Positions 1 through 8,524 of a stretch of DNA of 64,000 bases are shown here, one piece after another. The translations under genes were made by a program, and so were the position numbers. Within the stretch, counting starts at the first letter, position 1. The number at the start of each line of letters is the position of its first letter. Below the pieces are notes generated by a model, which saw only the letters and a program-made list of their open reading frames with translations, was not told the DNA's origin and made no database searches. The stretch is from Gracilaria domingensis (taxonomy: Eukaryota; Rhodophyta; Florideophyceae; Gracilariales; Gracilariaceae): NCBI GenBank assembly GCA_022539475.1, contig VCMS01000055.1, positions 1 to 64,000 of the forward strand, written 5' to 3'.

Positions 1-336
1 TTTCTACTAGGATGGAGGGACCCGTATCCTCCTCGACAGGAGCGCCGGCCGCCCAACGCGGATCTTCTTCGTCACCTTATTTGTCATACCTGTTACAGGC
101 CAGGGCACATCGCTCCGAATTGCTTAATGCCCATACGGGATATGGCGAAGATAGTGCCTCAGTATGAGTCGTTGACGCCCGCCGAGCGGGAACGTGTTCC
201 CGACAAATCGTACCTTCGTGCGAAGGCGGAGACTCAGCCTGGAAACCAGGAAACGGTGCCATCGAATGGTGGAACTGTAGCCGCCCCTGCGGAATCGCAA
301 CCTCCGCAGATTGGCGGCGACGCTCAGAAAAACTGA
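1..336 (+). CDS. gag: Gag C-terminus of Ty3/gypsy retrotransposon (partial)
   Basis: The frame is open from base 1 to a TGA at 334-336, so the gene begins before the window. Residues 28-41 (bases 82-123) read CHTCYRPGHIAPNC, an exact CX2CX4HX4C zinc knuckle of the kind that binds element RNA in retroelement nucleocapsids. A 70-residue hydrophilic Gln/Pro-rich tail follows. The pol frame lies one base back (-1) and is already open across the end of gag. Gag and Pol are therefore probably joined by -1 frameshifting just before the gag stop. Most of the capsid region is outside the window, so completeness cannot be judged. Confidence 0.85.
   Translation, partial: FLLGWRDPYPPRQERRPPNADLLRHLICHTCYRPGHIAPNCLMPIRDMAKIVPQYESLTPAERERVPDKSYLRAKAETQPGNQETVPSNGGTVAAPAESQPPQIGGDAQKN
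327..333 (+). promoter_or_regulatory. candidate -1 ribosomal frameshift heptamer at the gag stop
   Basis: Bases 327-333 read G AAA AAC in gag codon phase and are followed at once by the gag TGA. Slipping back one base puts ribosomes in the pol frame, which is open here. The A-site half (AAC) is a classic slippery codon. The P-site half has a first-position mismatch, as in the G UUA AAC type. I have not modelled a downstream stimulatory structure. Confidence 0.5.
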
Positions 337-3300
337 GCAAGGGAGCCTCCAGCAATGGAGAGGTGCCCCCAGCGACGGGGTTTAGTGCGCCTGAGGCTGA
401 GAAGCCTCGCTCCCCGGTCACAATCCTTTCGAGGAAACTGGCCACTACAGACGTGGACTCTGAGCACCTTGGTGTCTTGCGTCGCCCGTGGATACGGTCT
501 AAGAACAGCCGGTTCCCGGATAGAGTCCTGGTCATGGCGAAACGTAACTACAAAGTTTACGCCGACCTGGGTGTTTCCGACCAGTACATGGTTCGGCAGT
601 TGTCCGTGCTCGATACAGGAGCTGGGCCAAATTTCTTGGTTGAATCAATGATTCCGCCGCACTTGCGGTCTCGCGTTCGTGCGGCGCCGCAGATTGACAT
701 AGCGGATGCGAACAATCGGCCACTTTCGACTGTGGGAGTAATAGACCTGCTCGTCAGGCTTGGCCGCTACGTGGCGAAGCTCGATTTCTTGGTTTGCAAG
801 CAACTCGCTGCGCCGGTTATCCTCGGCTGCGACTTCTGTGACCGCTTCGTCGATGCAATTCGACCGCGGAAGCGAACCATCGAAATGGAAGATGGGACTA
901 CTGTACCGATCGTTCGGCGTCCCCTGCGCCGGGCTCTGAAGAAGCAAGTCCCTTTGCCTGCGGCACAGAAGCCTACAGCCGATGAACGGAAGTCTACAAA
1001 GCTCCGAGTAGCTCGGCCCATTTCCATCCCGCCTGAATCACAGGTCTGGGTTACTGTGACCTCCCCACAATGTGGCTTACAAACGGTACAACCGTTGCCT
1101 GCGTTACAGGAGAAGCATCAGCTTGCCCTCGCTAATGGGATTGTTTTCGTCGAACCCGAGAAGCCTTTTCAGGTGCTGGTTGCGAACTTCAGCCGTTTTT
1201 CTCAACGGTTGGTTAGGAGCCAAGTTATTGGTTCGTTGCTTCCGCACCCTGCGGCTATAGTGCCTACTCAGGTTTCTATTGCCGAGGTTCTCGGAATCCT
1301 CGAAGCTGAGGAGGGGGAGGCGGAACGGAACAATTCCGAAACGACTGGACCGAACAGTTCGTCGGAAGATGCTACGCCGACTTCGTCGGATGCAAATAAC
1401 CGCAGCCTGTCGAAGGAGGCAATGCCGACCTCGTCGGACAGTAATGATACGGACCTGAGTGCTGCTGACACGAAGGATAAGGCAGTACAGGAACTGGAGT
1501 CTCTGGATCTTGAACATGTCCCAGAGACTCACCGCGATAAATTGCGGCACATGCTTGAGGAGTTCACGCCCATGTGGGATGGCACACTGGGTAAGATTGG
1601 TATTACCGAACATCGGATTGATTTGCTACCGAATACTCGGCCCATTTCACAGCACCCTTACAGGGCAGGACCGACAGCTCGGCAGGAGGAGAAAGCTCAA
1701 GTTGAGAAGATGCTCCGCGCTGGAGTTATCGAGCCGGCTCAGTCACCTTGGGCATCGCCGGTGGTGCTCGCGCCCAAAGCTGATGGGTCTTGGCGATTTT
1801 GCATCGATTACCGCAAGCTAAACGCGGCTACGGTCAAGGATGTGTATCCTATCCCACGAATGGATGAATGCATCGATTCATTGGGCGACGCGAAAGTGTT
1901 CACAACCCTAGACGCGAATTGGGGCTATTGGCAAGTTCCCGTGAGGGCTGAGGATCGTGACAAGACAGCCTTCGTTTGTCATGAAGGATTGTACCGATTC
2001 AATCGGATGCCCTTTGGGTTAACGAACGCGCCAGCCACTTTTCAACGAGCTGTGGATATTTTGCTAGCCCGCTTTAAGTGGAAGACTTGCCTGGTATACC
2101 TGGATGACATCATTGTCTACTCCAGCGACCTGGATGAGCACTTGACCCACGTACGGGATGTGATGCGAGTCCTACGCGATGCAGGCATTACGCTCAAGCT
2201 CAAGAAGTGTGAGTTCTTTACCGAAACCGTCAGGTATCTCGGCCATGTTATCCGTCCGGGACGGCTTTCGATTGACGAAGTACGCGTGAAATCCCTCAAA
2301 GAGGCTAAGCATCCGAGGACGCAGACGGAACTCCGATCTTTTCTCGGCTTGTGCAATGTGTATCGCCGCTTCATTCCGAACTTTGCGGATATCGCTGCAC
2401 CTCTGAACGAGCTTCTTCGCAAAGGCCAGCCAGTCGATCTGGAAGAATTCGACAACCGCAAGGTCGCGGCTTTCTCGTCGCTCGTGGACGCGGTGACATC
2501 GCCACCTGTTTTATCCCTGCCTAGGGCTGGTTTGCCATATGCAGTAGATACGGATGCGAGCGACTACCAAGTCGGCTGTGCCCTATTCCAGACCACCAAT
2601 GATGGCGAGCGATTGCCAATTGGGTATTGGTCAAGGAGCCTCAACGTTCACGAGAGGAATTACTCGGTATCCGAGAAGGAGTGCTTGGCAGTTGTCTGGG
2701 CGTTACAGACACTGCGGCCCTATCTTATGGGGACCCGCTTCATTGTCCATACCGATCATTCGGCATTACGCTGGCTACTCTCTATAGCAGAGCCATCTGG
2801 CCGCTTGATGCGGTGGAGACTTCGCTTGTCGGAATTCGACTTCGAAATCCGTTACAAGAAAGGACTCCTGAACACTCAGGCTGATGCACTGTCCCGCTTG
2901 GAAACAGCGGCTGAAGCTGCGCCAGTCGATGATCTGGAGATACCGTGCTTCCTCGTGGAAGACGGCTCGAGCGATGCCGATGAAGAATCGGAAGGATGGG
3001 ACATCTACGATGCTGTTTTAGCCGTGTCTGACACGAAACCCGAACCGGGCTCTTTCGTACCGATCAAGCCGGAGGAACTCATCCGGGAGCAGCACACCGA
3101 CCGTTTTTGTACGGAGATTCGTAGTCGCCTAAACGGTGGAGCACAGTTGCCTTTCGTCGAGAACGACCAAGGATTTCTAATCCGAACTGTCGGAAACAGG
3201 CCACAGATTGTGGTTCCGCACTCACTTCAGTCACGAGTACTGCATTTGTCGCACTACGCGAAGTTGTCAGCCCACCCTGGTGGCAGGAAGTTGTACTACA

Positions 3301-5858
3301 CCTTACGGAAGGACTTTTACTGGCCAGCAATGGCTTTCGACGCGTATGCCACTGTTCGTGGATGTTCTGACTGCGCGAAGAACCGCGTCAAGCTGCGGAA
3401 GTACTCCAAGAAGTTGGTACTCTTCCCTGCCAGGGCTCCACTTGAATTCGTGGCAATTGACTTGCTCGGCGAGTTTATCCGCACTCGCCGGGGAAACCGG
3501 TTTCTACTTGTGATCACCGACCGTTTTTCTAAACTGGTACGGACTGTGCCTTTGACGAAGGTTACCGCCAGTGCGGTCGCCCAAGCTTTCGTTACACACT
3601 GGGTTTTTGTCTACGGACCGCCGATTGACCTGTTATCGGACAATGGACCGCAGTTTACGGCTAAGTTCTTTCAGGACGTTTGCCGCATCTTGCGGATCCA
3701 AAACTGGTTTACGACAACATACCACCCCCAGAGTAATGGGCAGGTTGAACGTTTTAACCGCACAATGCTCAATGCATTACGGACATTCGTTGCCGAACAT
3801 CCGTCGGAGTGGGATCAATACACCGATGCGGTGACATATGCCTACAATACGCAGGTTCATCGCACTACTCAGATCTCGCCGTTCGAGCTTGTGCTATCAC
3901 GCGTTCCACCTTCGGTGGCTATCGAGCCACAGCCAACTTTGGATAAGTTCCCCTCGCCTCGTCTACACAGGGACGCCTGGAAGGCCTGGCTTAAGAACAT
4001 CATTCCTACAGTTAGGCAAAACATCGATAAGGCACAAGCCGCGTACAAGCGGAATTTCGACGCACGAATGCGCAGGGATGCCCCTCAGATCAGGGAAGGT
4101 AACTACGCCTTCCTACGGAAGGAATACTATAACCCGGAAAAGGAGAAGAGGCATAAGCTCTCTCCTATCGCGGACGGCCCCTACAGGGTTATTTCTATCA
4201 CCGATACAACGGTTGTCCTCGATATTGAGGGTGAACACGAGCGTTTTTCGCGCGATCGCGTAACGCCTGCGCCACAGCCTGTTCGTCAGGAAAAGCAACC
4301 GGAAACGCCGGACAGCGCTACGCCTACTGTGGACCAAGCCGCGACAGCGGGAGAGCGCGCTTCGTTGTCAGTCCTGCCGCATCCTAGCCGCGGACTTGCT
4401 GATTTGCCGGCAAAGCCGGAAGCTAACCCGCCAGTCTCGAACGCCGCACATGTCCACACGCGGATACTGGCCCCTCAGGGGATACTCACCACCACCCCCG
4501 ACGCTCCAACTGAGAAGGGGGAGGAGGAGGTAAGTCGCTCGATTTCGTTGTCGCCGTCGTCGACGGAAGTGCCTTTGCAGGCCTCCGGGCCGCACGCAAG
4601 TCGTGGTGAAAGCACGCGGACGCGCGACGTACAGCCGAAGATTCGGAAAGAAGCGAGAAACGCGCAGTCATCGCGGAAGCCTAAAGAGGAACGCACCACT
4701 TCGGTGGAGCACGAAGCCGGAGAACCGGAAGAACACCAGGATGTAGCTGCTGCAGAAGTCGCCGCTTCGCCCACGGATAGCACTGTACGGCCGTCACAGA
4801 CGGAAGGACAAGAGCCTGCCCCAGCTGTGCAGCGTGAGACCGGTACGCCGGAAAAGAGGGTGGTAACCACCGCAGCAGCCACGTCGAATGCGGAAAGTAC
4901 ATGCCCGCCGCAGTCGGAGCCCGGCAGCGGCAGCGCACTCGCGTCAAAAGAAGCCGGAAGACCGGAAAAGAAGCCTGTCCAGAAAGACCGTGTTGTTACG
5001 GCAGACCCGATTTCGGGAGATTTTATTGAAGCATCGAGTAATGAAGCCGTTGAAAACACGGAGACAACCGCCGCAACAGCAGGCCGACATGCCACAGTAG
5101 GTGGGCAGCAGCCCAACGCTGCACACGCGCGCACGCTGCGCCAAGTGTCTGGCTTCGCCGGCGATCCGCCTCCAGTGGAGGGTGACAACACACGAGCCGG
5201 GCACGTGCCCGCTGTAAGGCTTGCGGCCGCCGGAAACGGAAATTCCGAATTTGAATCGGCAACGCACAGCCGTGCAACGGCGCAGGCCCCACCGCCAGCA
5301 ATGCTTGGCAAGGCGTCGCCTCGGCACGTGCCACGGCACCACTCGCTGGCACACCGCATTGCGGACCGTTCACCCTCACTTCGGGAGATCTTGCCGGAAC
5401 GCCGGAAGCTCGCTATTCGAGAACACCGAAGCTCGGTAACAGCCCGACAATACGGGAAGGAAAGCCAGAACTCTGGAAGCCGGAATAACATGGAAACACC
5501 ATGGTCAAAATGGCTCTCGCCTGGCGTACAGGATGTCTTGCCGTCAGGACGGAAGCCGAAAGTAACCAATGAAGCCCACGACGGGAGAGGTAACAACGAC
5601 ACCTCGAGAGAGGATACATCGACAAAGCCGCATCCTGCGCGGAAGGTCCTCGATGAGGAGTATGTCATTGACCGTCTGATAAGTCACGGCTACGCCCCTG
5701 ACGGGGAACTACTGTATCGAGTCCGTTGGTACGGCTACGCCTCTTCAGAGGATACGCACGAGCCCATTGAGCACTTGCCTCGCTCGAAGGTCTTGCAGTA
5801 CCACCGTCGCACACGGACACCGATACCGGCTACGCTGGACAAGGCCCAAGTGGGTTGA
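333..5858 (+). CDS. pol: Pol polyprotein of a chromodomain Ty3/gypsy element
   Basis: Enzyme polyprotein of an LTR retrotransposon. Counting from base 363, it shows an aspartic protease (DTGA near residue 84, ILGCDF near 150), reverse transcriptase (FCIDYRKLN near 479, catalytic YLDD near 579), RNase H (DTDASDY near 727, HTDHSALRWLL near 800), an integrase HHCC zinc domain (about 961-1005) and an integrase DDE core (AIDLLGE, SDNGPQF, NGQVERF). A GPY/F module lies near 1265. About 420 low-complexity residues with repeated GxPEK-like segments follow, then a chromodomain (about 1765-1816, EEYVIDRLISHGY) that probably guides integration to modified chromatin. No stop or frameshift interrupts it, so the copy looks young. 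The first in-frame ATG is at 534; entry by frameshift from gag is more likely than initiation there. Confidence 0.95.
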   Translation: MSKGASSNGEVPPATGFSAPEAEKPRSPVTILSRKLATTDVDSEHLGVLRRPWIRSKNSRFPDRVLVMAKRNYKVYADLGVSDQYMVRQLSVLDTGAGPNFLVESMIPPHLRSRVRAAPQIDIADANNRPLSTVGVIDLLVRLGRYVAKLDFLVCKQLAAPVILGCDFCDRFVDAIRPRKRTIEMEDGTTVPIVRRPLRRALKKQVPLPAAQKPTADERKSTKLRVARPISIPPESQVWVTVTSPQCGLQTVQPLPALQEKHQLALANGIVFVEPEKPFQVLVANFSRFSQRLVRSQVIGSLLPHPAAIVPTQVSIAEVLGILEAEEGEAERNNSETTGPNSSSEDATPTSSDANNRSLSKEAMPTSSDSNDTDLSAADTKDKAVQELESLDLEHVPETHRDKLRHMLEEFTPMWDGTLGKIGITEHRIDLLPNTRPISQHPYRAGPTARQEEKAQVEKMLRAGVIEPAQSPWASPVVLAPKADGSWRFCIDYRKLNAATVKDVYPIPRMDECIDSLGDAKVFTTLDANWGYWQVPVRAEDRDKTAFVCHEGLYRFNRMPFGLTNAPATFQRAVDILLARFKWKTCLVYLDDIIVYSSDLDEHLTHVRDVMRVLRDAGITLKLKKCEFFTETVRYLGHVIRPGRLSIDEVRVKSLKEAKHPRTQTELRSFLGLCNVYRRFIPNFADIAAPLNELLRKGQPVDLEEFDNRKVAAFSSLVDAVTSPPVLSLPRAGLPYAVDTDASDYQVGCALFQTTNDGERLPIGYWSRSLNVHERNYSVSEKECLAVVWALQTLRPYLMGTRFIVHTDHSALRWLLSIAEPSGRLMRWRLRLSEFDFEIRYKKGLLNTQADALSRLETAAEAAPVDDLEIPCFLVEDGSSDADEESEGWDIYDAVLAVSDTKPEPGSFVPIKPEELIREQHTDRFCTEIRSRLNGGAQLPFVENDQGFLIRTVGNRPQIVVPHSLQSRVLHLSHYAKLSAHPGGRKLYYTLRKDFYWPAMAFDAYATVRGCSDCAKNRVKLRKYSKKLVLFPARAPLEFVAIDLLGEFIRTRRGNRFLLVITDRFSKLVRTVPLTKVTASAVAQAFVTHWVFVYGPPIDLLSDNGPQFTAKFFQDVCRILRIQNWFTTTYHPQSNGQVERFNRTMLNALRTFVAEHPSEWDQYTDAVTYAYNTQVHRTTQISPFELVLSRVPPSVAIEPQPTLDKFPSPRLHRDAWKAWLKNIIPTVRQNIDKAQAAYKRNFDARMRRDAPQIREGNYAFLRKEYYNPEKEKRHKLSPIADGPYRVISITDTTVVLDIEGEHERFSRDRVTPAPQPVRQEKQPETPDSATPTVDQAATAGERASLSVLPHPSRGLADLPAKPEANPPVSNAAHVHTRILAPQGILTTTPDAPTEKGEEEVSRSISLSPSSTEVPLQASGPHASRGESTRTRDVQPKIRKEARNAQSSRKPKEERTTSVEHEAGEPEEHQDVAAAEVAASPTDSTVRPSQTEGQEPAPAVQRETGTPEKRVVTTAAATSNAESTCPPQSEPGSGSALASKEAGRPEKKPVQKDRVVTADPISGDFIEASSNEAVENTETTAATAGRHATVGGQQPNAAHARTLRQVSGFAGDPPPVEGDNTRAGHVPAVRLAAAGNGNSEFESATHSRATAQAPPPAMLGKASPRHVPRHHSLAHRIADRSPSLREILPERRKLAIREHRSSVTARQYGKESQNSGSRNNMETPWSKWLSPGVQDVLPSGRKPKVTNEAHDGRGNNDTSREDTSTKPHPARKVLDEEYVIDRLISHGYAPDGELLYRVRWYGYASSEDTHEPIEHLPRSKVLQYHRRTRTPIPATLDKAQVG
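4510..4523 (+). other. first copy of the polypurine 14-mer (inside pol)
   Basis: CTGAGAAGGGGGAG occurs here within the low-complexity part of pol. It is identical to the copies at 6228-6241 and 8208-8221. The last of these sits directly before the 3' LTR, as a plus-strand primer tract should. This copy could be an internal (central) polypurine tract or merely a duplicated segment. Confidence 0.5.
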
Positions 5859-5883
5859 CCACCCACGTCTCTATTGAGCACAG

Positions 5884-6279
5884 CCGTCCCAGACGGAATA
5901 TGCCGCCTCATGCGGACAGTATTGCATTACGCAAGAATATGCCGCGTCAAGCGGATGCAACTTGAAGTTAACTCGAGATCACTTAGCCGCCTCAGGCGGA
6001 CCAGGCCGCTCTAAGCGGACAGCTTTTCGCTGAACAAACATGCCGCGAAATGCGGAAGCCACTTACAGTGGAGAAGAAGATAAAGAAGAAAGAAGCCTAA
6101 GAAGAAGGAGAAGAAGCCAGGAAACTGGAAGGAAGACTAAGAAGTTTTATCGCTACAGCCGCTTGTGCGGAAAAGTTACCCCTCTCTTGTGGGCCATTCG
6201 CAACAGCCTCAAACGAGGTACTGCCCACTGAGAAGGGGGAGAACAGGAAGAAAAATGTGGGCCAAGCCAGCAGGGCTGG
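5884..6279 (+). repeat. train of short hairpins between pol and the antisense ORF
   Basis: Thirteen perfect 4-bp stems with 4-5 nt loops stand almost end to end: 5884-5896, 5903-5915, 5922-5934, 5942-5954, 5987-5999, 6006-6018, 6020-6032, 6043-6055, 6059-6071, 6117-6128, 6159-6170, 6207-6218 and 6267-6279. Six have CCGC/GCGG stems; others use CCGT/ACGG, TTGC/GCAA, CAGC/GCTG, CCAC/GTGG, CCAG/CTGG and CCTC/GAGG. The first four start 19-20 nt apart. The stretch has no convincing plus-strand gene; a 63-codon ORF at 6040-6231 lies wholly in low-complexity purine-rich sequence. Confidence 0.7.
6228..6241 (+). other. second polypurine 14-mer, candidate internal PPT
   Basis: An exact copy of the 14-mer that precedes the 3' LTR, followed by a further purine run to about 6256. 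It lies between pol and the antisense ORF, where an extra plus-strand primer could act. Function is inferred only from identity. Confidence 0.5.
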
Positions 6280-6369
6280 TGAAGTTTACCTCTAACTATT
6301 GAGTTCGCCCCTCATCATCAGGGTCTACTACGGACTACTACAGCCCGTCAGGGATCGCGAGCCGAGGAA

Positions 6370-8169
6370 TTACGCGCCGGACGGCCCAGCACCTGGGGTG
6401 CCCCCACTACCGGGAGCCCCGGAGAAGCGCTGTGCCGCTATTGCTTGCAACTCCGACTCGTCGGTCACCGTATCGGGAACGGCCACTCCCACGCCTCGAA
6501 GGAAGTCGCGAATGACCGCCGCTCGCGGAGTGAAAGAAGAACTGCCGCCCACGGCGGATGCTACATCCTGAGCCCACGGGCCGGTCGGAGCGGGAGCCGC
6601 TACAGCGGGTGGGTCAACGATCACGACTTCGTCGTCATCTCCCGTAGTGTCGGGCTCCGAGGCAACCCCCACTGGGCTTCCCTCATCCATGGGACTTCCT
6701 CCCTCTGCAGGGTCATCACCGTCATCGTCGACGTATACGAACCCACGCGGGTGCCCTTCCGGGATATATCGCTCCTCTCGGCGGCGACCAGCCGCCTCAG
6801 CGGGGCCAATTACCTCCCAAATCCACGGGTCAAAGTATACGAAGTCGCCGGCGTTGACGTTCCGTCCGGGAGAACGGTCCGACTGCCGGCGGACTCCGTC
6901 GGAAACCTGACTAGCAGGCACCTCATTCCAGTCAATCTGGTCAATGACGTCCACCAACGCGGTGGCTTCGCGCGCATTGCGGACCGAGCCGAGCACTTCG
7001 GAGAGATCCAACGCTCGGATCGCTTGCCGGATGAGTTCCGGGATGAACCAAACTCGGTACGAATCATATGCCTCGATGAGGAGGAAAGCCGCAACGCGGA
7101 CGGTCCATTCTGTTGCCAGGATGCTCCACAGGCCGCGAGGCGGATCGTTCATGAAGTACGAGCCTATGTAAGTTAGGCAGGGCGGTAGCTCTACGTGACA
7201 CCCTCGTGGGACTTCGACCGCAGGCCAGAATGACGGCAGCGGCAGGTATCGCCCAGTATGGGAGTGACGCGCAATGCGTTCCACCTCCGTGCACTGGTAC
7301 GGCACCAGTACCCCGAAGCGGGAGCGCCATTTCCTCTCGAAGCGGAGGCCTTCATGAAATTGAGACCGTCCAGGACGGCGAAGGAACCGGAACTCGGCGC
7401 GAAGGATCGGCCGCGCCCACAGGATCAACTCCTGCTGCGGCTGAACGGTATCCGAATATCGGTCAATTTCGTCCAACGCGTTGGCTAGATGGTCGCCGTA
7501 GCCGACCTCGCCGAAAGTTCGGTAACGTGCCACATCGTACTGGTACTGTGCCGGCACCGGATGTTCGTTCGGAGCTCGGAAGTGTCGCGCGTACCCAATG
7601 CGGGCCATCTCATTGCGAGCGAATTGTCTCGTCTCGTTTCGACCTACAAACAGGCAGCTCGGTATAACCGCAACGCGGGCGATCCAGTCCCATGAACGGG
7701 TAACGTCAGCAGGAAGCCCACCAGGGAGTTGACCGTCGACAGCGTACGAGTCGACGAGCTCTGTATCCCGAACGGCTTCGGCGTCAAACCAGGGAGCCTG
7801 GGCAAAAAGGAAACTGTGCCGGTGCGGATCCCGGATGCGTAACGCGCCTGCGGTAGGCCATCCACCCAGCGTAGCTGGCATCTCGGCGTTGAACCAATCC
7901 CACACGGGCGCGGGACCAGCCTGAGCTGGAGCGTGATCTTGTCCGGAAGAACCCGGCTGGGAGGCAGCCGCCGACTGCGGGAGAGGAACAGACCGGAACG
8001 GCGGGTTCGATACTTGCATGCGTGCCGTCGAGGACGGAGGGCCGTTCGGTGCGTTGGACATCGCGGGAGGTCTCGAGATGACAAGGTTCGCTACTGACAC
8101 CGGAGGTGTTGGTGGCTCCGAACAGTTCTCGGCAGACCCGTCTTGGGAGACTTCCTTATATACCTCCAT
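6370..8169 (-). CDS. antisense ORF carried by the retrotransposon, function unknown
   Basis: A 599-residue ORF on the strand opposite to gag-pol, lying wholly between pol and the 3' LTR. Its composition is protein-like: many Trp, Tyr and Phe in the middle (for example WFNAEMPATLGGWP and YIGSYFMNDPPRGLW), a Pro/Ser-rich N-terminus, and an acidic stretch (DDDGDDPAEGG) before a Gly/Pro-rich C-terminus. I see no zinc knuckle, protease, polymerase or integrase motif, and I do not recognise the family. Antisense ORFs at this position are known in some plant Ty3/gypsy elements (Tat/Ogre, Grande, Retand types), so the layout has precedent. The ATG at 8169 lies 54 bp from the LTR. A TATATAA on this strand near 8160-8154 could instead favour a start at the in-frame ATG at 8058. 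Confidence 0.7.
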   Translation of the reverse strand: MEVYKEVSQDGSAENCSEPPTPPVSVANLVISRPPAMSNAPNGPPSSTARMQVSNPPFRSVPLPQSAAASQPGSSGQDHAPAQAGPAPVWDWFNAEMPATLGGWPTAGALRIRDPHRHSFLFAQAPWFDAEAVRDTELVDSYAVDGQLPGGLPADVTRSWDWIARVAVIPSCLFVGRNETRQFARNEMARIGYARHFRAPNEHPVPAQYQYDVARYRTFGEVGYGDHLANALDEIDRYSDTVQPQQELILWARPILRAEFRFLRRPGRSQFHEGLRFERKWRSRFGVLVPYQCTEVERIARHSHTGRYLPLPSFWPAVEVPRGCHVELPPCLTYIGSYFMNDPPRGLWSILATEWTVRVAAFLLIEAYDSYRVWFIPELIRQAIRALDLSEVLGSVRNAREATALVDVIDQIDWNEVPASQVSDGVRRQSDRSPGRNVNAGDFVYFDPWIWEVIGPAEAAGRRREERYIPEGHPRGFVYVDDDGDDPAEGGSPMDEGSPVGVASEPDTTGDDDEVVIVDPPAVAAPAPTGPWAQDVASAVGGSSSFTPRAAVIRDFLRGVGVAVPDTVTDESELQAIAAQRFSGAPGSGGTPGAGPSGA

Positions 8170-8207
8170 CGCGAGGCGTATCGAGCCGACGGAGTCGGTG
8201 TCTCAGC

Positions 8208-8221
8208 CTGAGAAGGGGGAG
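8208..8221 (+). other. polypurine tract next to the 3' LTR
   Basis: CTGAGAAGGGGGAG is followed by A and then the TGT that opens the LTR at 8223. A purine run directly before a TG-starting LTR is the expected primer for plus-strand DNA synthesis in LTR elements. Confidence 0.8.
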
Positions 8222-8370
8222 ATGTAGAGCAAAACGCCCTTTTGTGGGGATGCACCGAGGTGCTTTTCATAGTTTGTTGATCCGTCATCGGCTTCGACAC
8301 CTCAGGTTATGAGAGGCTACTGGGGTAGTGCCCCTATCTTGGGTTATGCCTAGGAAGGGTAGTATTTCTG

Positions 8371-8524
8371 CACACGTGTGCCAAGTTGGCCCGATAGCGG
8401 GTGCGCCGTGGCAAGCCTGCCACGGTTGCACACCTGTAGTGTATTGGCCGGCAGCGCCGGATAGTTAGATATTTTAATTGATATTTTCAAGTGCCGTATA
8501 TAAGTGGCGGCACTTGCCGCCACT
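8371..8524 (+). repeat. chain of abutting palindromes and hairpins in the LTR U3/TATA region
   Basis: Successive dyads nearly share their edges: 8371-8380 (CACACGTGTG), 8380-8390, 8390-8401, 8401-8431 (8-bp core stem CCGTGGCA/TGCCACGG plus 4 outer pairs), 8430-8442, 8448-8460 (CCGGC/GCCGG) and 8503-8524 (9-bp stem AGTGGCGGC/GCCGCCACT). An alternative stem 8489-8495/8509-8515 would enclose the TATA box and exclude the last hairpin. Confidence 0.7.
8497..8503 (+). promoter_or_regulatory. TATA box of the LTR promoter
   Basis: TATATAA lies about 275 bp into the LTR, with a stable 9-bp hairpin starting at its last base. The expected transcription start would be near 8530. The position fits a U3 promoter. 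Confidence 0.55.

Noticed and set aside
4475-5668. 397-codon minus-strand ORF opposite the variable part of pol
   Set aside because: Ser/Val/Gly-rich shadow of the low-complexity plus-strand pol sequence; no domain, and pol is clearly coding here.
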